Origin: Acidobacteriota bacterium
Lineage (GTDB): Bacteria > Acidobacteriota > Terriglobia > UBA7540
Direction: 5' to 3'
DNA length: 5,800 nt
NCBI GenBank assembly: GCA_003165615.1
Contig: PLWR01000735.1
Span: 1 to 5,800 of the forward strand
Shown here: piece after piece, positions 1 through 4,566 of the stretch
Layout of the letters: each line of letters starts with the position of its first letter
How positions within the stretch are numbered: the first letter of the stretch is position 1
Made by a program: the position numbers and the translations under genes
The notes under the pieces: generated by a model
What the model was told of the DNA's origin: nothing
Database searches by the model: none
What the model saw: only the letters and a program-made list of their open reading frames with translations

Positions 1-713
1 ATGCCCGTCAGGTGCTCCTGCAAATAGGCATTGATGCGAGCAATCGCCGTGCGAATGCGTCGGTAGGAATCGCGCACCGCCCGCCGGAATGAGGCGGTAA
101 CGGCCGCGATCACCGGCAACACGGCGAAGGTCAGGAGCGCCAACTTCCAGTTTACATATAGCATCACCACCATGATGCTCAGGAGCGTGAAGAAATCCCC
201 GAAGATCGCCACCACCCCGGAGGAAAAAAGATCGTTCAGCACATCCACATCCGTCGTGACTCGAGTCACCAGCCGGCCGACGGGATTGCTATCGAAAAAG
301 GCTATTTCCAGCCGCTGCAAGTGGAGGAAAATCTGCTTCCGCAGGTCGTACATCACCTTCTGCCCCACCAATTGCATGGTGAACGACTGGGCGAACTCCA
401 GGAAGAAACTGAGCAACACGGTGGGGAGGAAAAGCGCGAATGCAATCTGGGCAATGCCCACCATGGGGTCGCGGCTTAGGAAATGCGCGAGCACGGGCCA
501 AAGATTCTGACCGCGAGTGGGATCCAGGTAGCGATCCACTTCCACTTTCATCAAATATGCCGGGACCGCCTGAAGTATTCCGTAAAGGAGCGTGGTGACC
601 AGGGCGAACAACGTCATGCGCCAATACGGACGAAGGTACTGCATCAATCGCCGCATCAGCCGCGAGTCGTACGCTTTACCGATAATCTCGTCTTCTTGAT
701 GACTAGCTGCCAT
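1..713 (-). CDS. ABC exporter half-transporter, second subunit (partial, N-terminal membrane domain only)
   Basis: The frame is open from an ATG at 711-713 to the window edge, giving 237 codons and no stop, so the C-terminal part of the membrane domain and the whole ATPase domain lie outside. The protein begins MAASHQEDEI. Visible hydrophobic segments lie at about residues 33-55, 88-110, 166-186 and 189-207. Between the second and third sits the type I exporter cytoplasmic region, with VGQKVMYDLR (116-125), FFDSNPVGRLVTRVTTDVD (139-157) and LNDLFSSGVV. It ends in the expected LQEHLTG (231-237). This pattern is typical of the MdlB/BmrD/TM288-type partner of a heterodimeric multidrug or lipid exporter in the inner membrane. 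The gene lies 122 bases downstream of the other half-transporter on the same strand, so one transcript is likely. A short GAGG (717-720) only 3 nt before the ATG is the best SD. The substrate cannot be told from sequence. Confidence 0.93.
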   Translation of the reverse strand, partial: MAASHQEDEIIGKAYDSRLMRRLMQYLRPYWRMTLFALVTTLLYGILQAVPAYLMKVEVDRYLDPTRGQNLWPVLAHFLSRDPMVGIAQIAFALFLPTVLLSFFLEFAQSFTMQLVGQKVMYDLRKQIFLHLQRLEIAFFDSNPVGRLVTRVTTDVDVLNDLFSSGVVAIFGDFFTLLSIMVVMLYVNWKLALLTFAVLPVIAAVTASFRRAVRDSYRRIRTAIARINAYLQEHLTG

Positions 714-716
714 AAT

Positions 717-720
717 CCTC
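717..720 (-). promoter_or_regulatory. Candidate ribosome binding site of the second ABC subunit
   Basis: On the minus strand GAGG lies 3 nt before the ATG at 713, which is closer than usual. The large heptad hairpin ends at 725, only 4 nt further upstream. Initiation may therefore be sensitive to that hairpin or be coupled to translation of the upstream gene (inference). Confidence 0.4.
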
Positions 721-724
721 AGAA

Positions 725-803
725 GGAGTCAGAAGCTATAAGCTAGAAGTCAGAATGGAAATCTTGCCGTTTTCATGACTCCTAACTTCTAGCTTCTAAC
801 TCC
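725..803 (-). repeat. 28-position imperfect inverted repeat (hairpin) built of heptads, inside the ABC operon
   Basis: Arms at 725-752 and 776-803 are reverse complements at 24 of 28 positions, with a 23-nt loop at 753-775. Three of the four exceptions become G-U pairs when the minus (gene) strand is transcribed. Only one position, 739 against 790, is a real mismatch there. The hairpin sits between the stop of the first ABC gene (836) and the SD of the second (717-720). It lacks a U-tract, so it does not look like a classical intrinsic terminator. An mRNA processing, stability or attenuation element, or a dispersed repeat, is more likely (inference). Confidence 0.75.
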
Positions 804-834
804 CAAATCCTAGATCCCAGATCCTACCTCCTGC
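728..834. repeat. Degenerate heptanucleotide repeat array
   Basis: Bases 728-755 are four adjacent 7-mers of the form GYYAKAA (for example GTCAGAA at 728-734 and again at 749-755). Bases 779-834 are eight adjacent 7-mers close to MTYCYRR (for example CTTCTAG at 786-792, ATCCTAG at 807-813, ATCCCAG at 814-820, ATCCTAC at 821-827). The last unit abuts the stop codon of the first ABC gene. The first block is the same family in the opposite orientation, which is why the region folds into a hairpin. No protein is supported here. The organisation resembles the short tandemly repeated heptamers known from cyanobacterial intergenic regions, but relatedness is not implied. Confidence 0.7.
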
Positions 835-835
835 C

Positions 836-2581
836 TCACGCTTCCTTTTCCAGCGCTTCCTCAATCAACTGTTTGTTATAAAGCTCGGTGTAATGGCCGT
901 TCATGGCCAGCAGTTCCGCGTGGGTGCCGCGCTCCGCGATTTCCCCGTCGTGCAGCACTACAATTTCATCGGCGTTCTGGATGGTGGAAACGCGATGCGA
1001 AATCAAAATCGTAGTTCGGCCCGCCATCACGCCGGTGAGCTGCCGCAGGATCGTCTCCTCCGTGTAGGTGTCCACACTGGAAAGCGCATCGTCGAGAATC
1101 AGAATGCGTGGATCGCGAATGACGGCGCGGGAAATGGCGGTTCGCTGCTTCTGCCCGCCGGAGAGCGTCAGCCCGCGCTCCCCCACCATGGTGTCAAACT
1201 TCTTTGGAAAGCCATTTATCTCGGGGAGAATATTGGAAATTTCCGCAGCGCGCTCCACCTGTGTATCGGACGCCTGCGGCGCTCCAAGTTTTATGTTTTC
1301 GCGGATCGTCTCACTGAATAGAAATGTCTCCTGAGGCACAAATCCGATGTCTTTGCGCAGCGTCTGGAGCGGAATCTGACGGATGGGAACACCGTCAATC
1401 AACAGCGTTTCGGGAGGAGCATCGTACAAGCGGGGGATCAGACTTACCAGCGTGGATTTTCCCGAGCCCGTAGCTCCCACCACCGCTACGGTCTTGCCTG
1501 CCGGGATGTGCAAGTTGATATTTTTCAGAATTGCATGGCCGTTGTAACTGAAGCTCAGATTGCGAAACTCGATCTCGCCCCCCAGTGCGGTTACCGGATG
1601 GGCCGGAACTTCGCGGTCGTCGATATCGGGTTTGGCGTCAAAAATGGTCATCAGCCGCCCTTGCGATGCCAAGCCCCGTTGTACCAGGTTGGTCACCCAA
1701 CCCAGCGCGATGATGGGCCAGATCAGATTGGCAAGATAAACGTTGAAAGCGGCAAATGTCCCGACGGTAATATTTCCCCGCACCACGTGCTGCCCACCCA
1801 CCACCAGGATCATCATCAGCGCAATGGCGTACATCAATCCCATCGCTGGCCAAAGGAAACTGGTGATCCAGATTAATCCCTTGTTTTTTTCGACGAAGTC
1901 CCGGTTCATCACGCGAAACGTCGCCATCTCCGCATCTTCCTGGCAAAAAGCGCGAACCACCCGCACCCCGGAGATGTTTTCGCGTACCCGTTCCGTAATC
2001 TCGGAATAAAGCGCCTGGATTTTCTCGAAGCGCTCGTGAATTTTTGCGCCGAAAAATTTGACCCCAAGGGAAACCAGCGGCATGGGGGCAAGGGCCATCA
2101 GCGTCAGCGTCCAATCCAGATGAATCATCAAGCCGACGGTTACGATGCCGGTCACCACGGTGGTGGCGGAATACATGATGCCCGGGCCCATCATGTTGCG
2201 CACGGCGTTCAGGTCGTTGGTGAGCTTTGACATCAGGTCGCCGGTGCGGAGTTCGGTGTAATACCGCGGCGAAAGGCGCAGCAGGTGGCGGAACAAGTCA
2301 TTGCGCAAATCGTATTCGGCGTCGCGGGAAATGCCGATCAGGATCCAACGCGTCCAGAATTGGAAGACGGCTTTGATCAGCGACAGGCCTACGAGCACGC
2401 CGGCCACCACCGCCAGGCGCCGGAGCATCGCTCCGTGCATCAGGTCGTCGACGCCCGCTTTGATGGCTAGTGGAACCAGAGCTCCCACGGACTGCCCGAG
2501 GATCAGGCAGACGAATCCCACAACGAAGCGCGCCTTATAACGCGCAAGATACGGCCGAATTGGACGGAAGCGGGCGAACAT
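836..2581 (-). CDS. ABC exporter half-transporter, first subunit (degenerate-site, MdlA/BmrC/TM287-like)
   Basis: This is a complete 581-residue protein of the usual length for a fused membrane-ATPase half-transporter. Membrane helices lie at about residues 18-40, 55-75, 135-155, 158-176, 243-263 and 271-295. The ATPase domain begins near 335 and shows an A-loop Tyr346, Walker A GATGSGKST (369-377), Q-loop Gln417, signature LSGGQ (473-477), Walker B ILILDD (493-498), D-loop SSVD (501-504) and switch His529. The residue after Walker B is Asp498 instead of the catalytic Glu. This is the known hallmark of the degenerate nucleotide site subunit in heterodimeric exporters such as TM287/288, BmrCD and MdlAB. 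The partner gene follows directly downstream. The ATG at 2581 fits the N-terminus expected for the family. The SD is weak (AGGA, 2593-2596, 11 nt away). The substrate is unknown; drug or lipid export is usual for the family. Confidence 0.96.
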   Translation of the reverse strand: MFARFRPIRPYLARYKARFVVGFVCLILGQSVGALVPLAIKAGVDDLMHGAMLRRLAVVAGVLVGLSLIKAVFQFWTRWILIGISRDAEYDLRNDLFRHLLRLSPRYYTELRTGDLMSKLTNDLNAVRNMMGPGIMYSATTVVTGIVTVGLMIHLDWTLTLMALAPMPLVSLGVKFFGAKIHERFEKIQALYSEITERVRENISGVRVVRAFCQEDAEMATFRVMNRDFVEKNKGLIWITSFLWPAMGLMYAIALMMILVVGGQHVVRGNITVGTFAAFNVYLANLIWPIIALGWVTNLVQRGLASQGRLMTIFDAKPDIDDREVPAHPVTALGGEIEFRNLSFSYNGHAILKNINLHIPAGKTVAVVGATGSGKSTLVSLIPRLYDAPPETLLIDGVPIRQIPLQTLRKDIGFVPQETFLFSETIRENIKLGAPQASDTQVERAAEISNILPEINGFPKKFDTMVGERGLTLSGGQKQRTAISRAVIRDPRILILDDALSSVDTYTEETILRQLTGVMAGRTTILISHRVSTIQNADEIVVLHDGEIAERGTHAELLAMNGHYTELYNKQLIEEALEKEA

Positions 2582-2652
2582 CCGAAGTTTTATCCTGAAT
2601 TACACAAACCCCTTGATCCTGTCCCCAAGAGGAAGGAGAGCCAAAGTATTAG

Positions 2653-2658
2653 ATTATA
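2653..2658 (-). promoter_or_regulatory. Candidate -10 element for the ABC operon
   Basis: The minus strand reads a perfect TATAAT here, about 70 bases upstream of the ATG at 2581. With a 17-bp spacer the -35 position (2676-2681) reads TTCCGG, which is a poor match to TTGACA, and there is no extended -10 TG. If used, the transcript would start near 2645 with an untranslated leader of roughly 65 nt. The region is divergent with the plus-strand genes. Confidence 0.4.
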
Positions 2659-2682
2659 GCGGAGGCCGGAGGATACCGGAAT

Positions 2683-2826
2683 GTGGATTCTGCTGGGATG
2701 GAGCGCCGGGAGTTCGTGAGATTGCTGGAAAACGTGGCCGGTTGCGTGTACCATGCTGCCGCGTTTGGCCATTCTTCCAGCGCGGTCAAGCAAACTTTGT
2801 CCCACGGAGCTCCGTATGGCGAATGA
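2683..2826 (+). CDS. Possible small ORF, 47 aa, with a twin-arginine-like start
   Basis: A GTG at 2683 lies 9 nt after a good SD (GGAGGA, 2668-2673) and opens a 47-residue frame. An internal ATG at 2698 would give 42 residues starting MERREFVRLL. The start resembles the RRxFxxL pattern of Tat signal peptides, but no clear hydrophobic stretch follows and the ORF ends after YGE. Codon third positions are mostly G/C, as in neighbouring genes. The stop (2824-2826) overlaps the ATG at 2816 that probably opens the next gene, as in translationally coupled pairs. I do not recognise the family. It may be a genuine small protein, a leader ORF, or the remnant of a larger gene. Confidence 0.3.
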   Translation: MDSAGMERREFVRLLENVAGCVYHAAAFGHSSSAVKQTLSHGAPYGE

Positions 2827-2898
2827 TGAATCCGACGAAGACCGGGAAAAAGGATTAAGGAGCTCAAGCGCCGGGCGGAAGAACTCGCTGGCGGAGAG
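2816..2898 (+). pseudogene. Probable true N-terminus of the hypothetical gene, separated by a 1-base frameshift
   Basis: An ATG at 2816 with SD GGAG (2806-2809, 6 nt spacing) encodes a charged start, MANDESDEDREK, and then runs out of frame, stopping near 2902. From about 2851 the frame of the downstream gene reads RIKELKRRAEELAGGE without a stop up to the ATG at 2899. One extra A in the five-A run at 2847-2851 would join both halves into one 28-residue N-terminal extension with a charged, helical look. So this is either a recent deletion, an assembly or sequencing error, or a recoding site. The alternative is that translation simply starts at 2899 or 2902. Confidence 0.45.
2893..2896 (+). 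promoter_or_regulatory. Ribosome binding site candidate deciding the downstream start
   Basis: GGAG lies 2 nt before the ATG at 2899 and 5 nt before the ATG at 2902. The spacing favours 2902 if the intact-frame start is used. A competing SD (GGAG, 2806-2809) precedes the ATG at 2816. Confidence 0.4.
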
Positions 2899-3420
2899 AT
2901 GATGACCGGGGAGATTGTGCCGTCTTCCCCGGAAGTCGAAGAAGGATTCTGGAAGCACGTGGTGGAATATGAGGAAGCTCCGTGGACGACTCACTTCCAG
3001 CAATTGGAGCGTGCCGGGGTTTCCATGCCGGCGCCGGAGTCTCTGAATGATGATGAGGTCACTACCAAGCTTTGGGAAGTCATTAACAAGATGGCCCAGA
3101 TGCGCATCTTTTTGGAAGATACCGACCACCTGAGTGACCGCGAACTTTACACGACGCTCTGGGGTGATGAATTGCGCGAGGAAACTAAAGACATCATGCT
3201 GGACCAGGACTCCGCTTGTCATTATCAAATGCTGAGCAGCGGCAGTGACGAAGACACGTATCTGTATCTTAAGTATTTCGCGGACGAGGAGTGGCGCAAA
3301 GATTGGCTCAAGCAATTCCCAGACTATTCTATGCCGGACGCCGAAGACCCGCCTTACGATCGCGACCGTCTACTGCCCCAGCCCACATACGGGCCGCCTC
3401 CCGATTTGCCCATCGCCTAG
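2899..3420 (+). CDS. Conserved-looking hypothetical protein, acidic, Trp/Tyr-rich
   Basis: This is a 173-residue soluble protein with no signal peptide and no membrane segment. The sequence is acidic and rich in Trp, Tyr and Asp/Glu, including EEAPWTTHFQQLERAGV (about 31-47), KLWEVINKMAQM (about 57-68), the segment TDHLSDRELYTTLW (about 75-88), DTYLYLKYFADEE (about 118-130) and a Pro-rich tail with DPPYDRDR and PQPTYGPPP. The composition and regular helices look like a real folded protein. I recall similar uncharacterised proteins in Acidobacteria but know of no assigned function. The start is uncertain. The adjacent ATGs at 2899 and 2902 have GGAG at 2893-2896 (5 nt before 2902), but an open extension upstream suggests the ancestral start was at 2816, giving about 201 residues. 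A longer ORF on the opposite strand (2590-3315) is judged a shadow. Confidence 0.8.
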   Translation: MMTGEIVPSSPEVEEGFWKHVVEYEEAPWTTHFQQLERAGVSMPAPESLNDDEVTTKLWEVINKMAQMRIFLEDTDHLSDRELYTTLWGDELREETKDIMLDQDSACHYQMLSSGSDEDTYLYLKYFADEEWRKDWLKQFPDYSMPDAEDPPYDRDRLLPQPTYGPPPDLPIA

Positions 3421-3472
3421 CGCGGATTTCTCATCATCGTAGCCCGCAGAGCAGGCTAGGTGGAACATCTCA

Positions 3473-3490
3473 CCGTTCAACTTTGAGCGG
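3473..3490. other. Short perfect hairpin between convergent genes
   Basis: CCGTTCA and TGAGCGG pair around a 4-nt loop, with one T-G pair at 3476/3487. A second, smaller stem TAGCC/GGCTA lies at 3440-3444 and 3454-3458. Neither is followed by a clear T-tract in either direction, so terminator function for the plus-strand gene ending at 3420 is possible but not shown. Confidence 0.3.
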
Positions 3491-3492
3491 GT

Positions 3493-3570
3493 GTAGCGCC
3501 TGTTTTGATTCCGTGGCTCGACCCCTATCGACAAGAAAAGCCGCGGACCTTCAAAACAGGTTCGCGCTAC
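3493..3570 (+). repeat. 78-bp imperfect inverted repeat in the convergent intergenic region
   Basis: The left arm (3493-3518) and right arm (3539-3570) pair in three blocks. GTAGCG pairs with CGCTAC (3493-3498 with 3565-3570). CCTGTTTTGA pairs with TCAAAACAGG (3499-3508 with 3551-3560). TCCGTGGCT pairs with AGCCGCGGA (3510-3518 with 3539-3547), with one T-G position at 3514/3543. A 4-nt bulge (3561-3564) and a small internal loop (3509 opposite 3548-3550) separate the blocks, and the apical loop is 20 nt. It lies between the stops of the plus-strand hypothetical gene and recR, so it could act as a two-way transcription barrier. There is no clean U-tract. The flush terminal repeat also fits a REP/MITE-like dispersed element (inference). 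Confidence 0.65.
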
Positions 3571-3610
3571 CCTTCTTATGGATTCGTTTTCAGGAAAGAA
3601 AGCAAGAGCG

Positions 3611-4210
3611 TTACATCTCGCGGCGGCCTTCAATCGCTTTGACCATGGTGACTTCGTCCGCGTACTCGAGTTCCGAGCCCACGGGAATCCCCATAGCGAT
3701 GCGGCTGACTTTTACGCCCAGAGGTTTGATGAGCCGGGAAATATAGACGGCGGTGGCTTCACCTTCGACATTGGGGCTGGTGGCAAGGATCAGCTCCTTC
3801 ACCGTGCCGGCCCTCAGACGCTCGAGTAAATTCTTGAGCTTCAGTTGATCGGGTCCAATGCCTTGTAGCGGTGAAAGGGAGCCATGCAGGACGTGGTATT
3901 GTCCGTGGAACTCGCGGGTTTTTTCCACGGCGATAACATTGTAGGGCGTCTCCACCACGCAAATCACCTCGCCGTCGCGCCTTGAGTCCGTGCAGTACTC
4001 ACAGGGATCGAGTTCGGTAAGATTGTTGCAGATGCTGCACAGATGGATTTTGTCTTTGGCGTCAATGATGGCCGCGGCCAAGCGCTCCGCGTCTTCTCGT
4101 GATGCGCGTTCCAGATGGAAAGCAATGCGCTGCGCGGATTTCTGCCCGATCCCAGGCAGGCGCTTCAACTCATCAATCAGGCAAGCCAGTGGTTCTGCGT
4201 AATCTTTCAT
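3611..4210 (-). CDS. recR: Recombination mediator protein RecR
   Basis: This 199-residue protein is full length for RecR, which works with RecO (and RecF) to load RecA on SSB-coated single-stranded DNA at gaps. It has an N-terminal helix-hairpin-helix [19 protein letters not shown] (15-33), a four-cysteine zinc finger (Cys58, Cys61, Cys70, Cys73) and a Toprim domain from about 81 to 176. The Toprim shows [12 protein letters not shown] (85-96) and [14 protein letters not shown]. It is followed by the conserved [13 protein letters not shown] and [13 protein letters not shown] segments near the C-terminus. Residue 91 is Asn where many RecR proteins have Asp; this is probably lineage-specific. 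The start ATG at 4210 gives the standard N-terminus, although no good SD precedes it. It is the last gene of the dnaX-ybaB-recR cluster, 41 nt after ybaB. Confidence 0.98.
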   Translation of the reverse strand: MKDYAEPLACLIDELKRLPGIGQKSAQRIAFHLERASREDAERLAAAIIDAKDKIHLCSICNNLTELDPCEYCTDSRRDGEVICVVETPYNVIAVEKTREFHGQYHVLHGSLSPLQGIGPDQLKLKNLLERLRAGTVKELILATSPNVEGEATAVYISRLIKPLGVKVSRIAMGIPVGSELEYADEVTMVKAIEGRREM

Positions 4211-4251
4211 AGACGTGGAAAAGGGAAATCGAGTTTCGGCTTCTGTCAGGT

Positions 4252-4563
4252 TCAGGTAAGGCCCGGGATGTTGAGCCCGCCCGCCAGGTTGCCCATTTGG
4301 CTGGACATCTGCTCGTCCACTTTCCGCGAGGCTTCATTGCAGGCAACCAGGATCAAGTCCTGTAGCATTTCCAGATCCTGCGAGGCAAATACTTCGGGAT
4401 CGATGCGGATTTCGTGGAGCTGCTTCTGGCCATTCATTTTGACGGATACCATGCCCGCGCCCGCCGTGGCTTCCACGATCAGCTCATCCAGTTGCTTCTG
4501 CAATTGTTCCTGGAATTGCTGGACTTGTTTCAGGATCTGTTGCATTTGCAGTGGGTTTTTCAT
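4252..4563 (-). CDS. ybaB: YbaB/EbfC family nucleoid-associated DNA-binding protein
   Basis: This is a 103-residue protein of normal family length. YbaB/EbfC forms a small dimer that binds DNA and associates with the nucleoid. The N-terminal half is a Gln-rich helix with [17 protein letters not shown] (5-21). The core follows with the family pattern [16 protein letters not shown] (30-45), then IRIDPEVF (52-59) and a C-terminal helix with [17 protein letters not shown]. The tail is Gly-rich ([13 protein letters not shown]). It starts 3 nt after the dnaX stop, and its SD (GGGAG) overlaps the end of dnaX, so coupled translation is likely. Its position between dnaX and recR is conserved in many bacteria and strongly supports the call. 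Confidence 0.97.
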   Translation of the reverse strand: MKNPLQMQQILKQVQQFQEQLQKQLDELIVEATAGAGMVSVKMNGQKQLHEIRIDPEVFASQDLEMLQDLILVACNEASRKVDEQMSSQMGNLAGGLNIPGLT

Positions 4564-4566
4564 TGC

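Noticed and set aside
172..746. Plus- and minus-strand ORFs of 87-112 codons near the left end
   Set aside because: They overlap the clear membrane domain of the second ABC subunit, which is open across the edge in another frame and matches the family along its length.
728..834. Heptad array considered as a CRISPR array
   Set aside because: Units are 7 bp, adjacent and degenerate, with no spacers and no cas genes.
893..1876. Plus-strand ORFs of 142, 122 and 88 codons inside the first ABC gene
   Set aside because: They are antisense to the well-conserved ATPase and membrane domains. Their translations show no domain features and have no SD support.
2590..3315. 241-aa ORF on the minus strand, longer than the opposing plus-strand gene
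   Set aside because: Its translation has no recognisable motifs and looks like an antisense shadow. It covers the ABC operon promoter region, while the plus-strand frame gives a regular, motif-rich protein.
3291..3829. Plus-strand ORFs running across the intergenic region into recR
   Set aside because: They overlap the real plus-strand gene end, a hairpin repeat and the antisense of recR, and have no coherent protein character.
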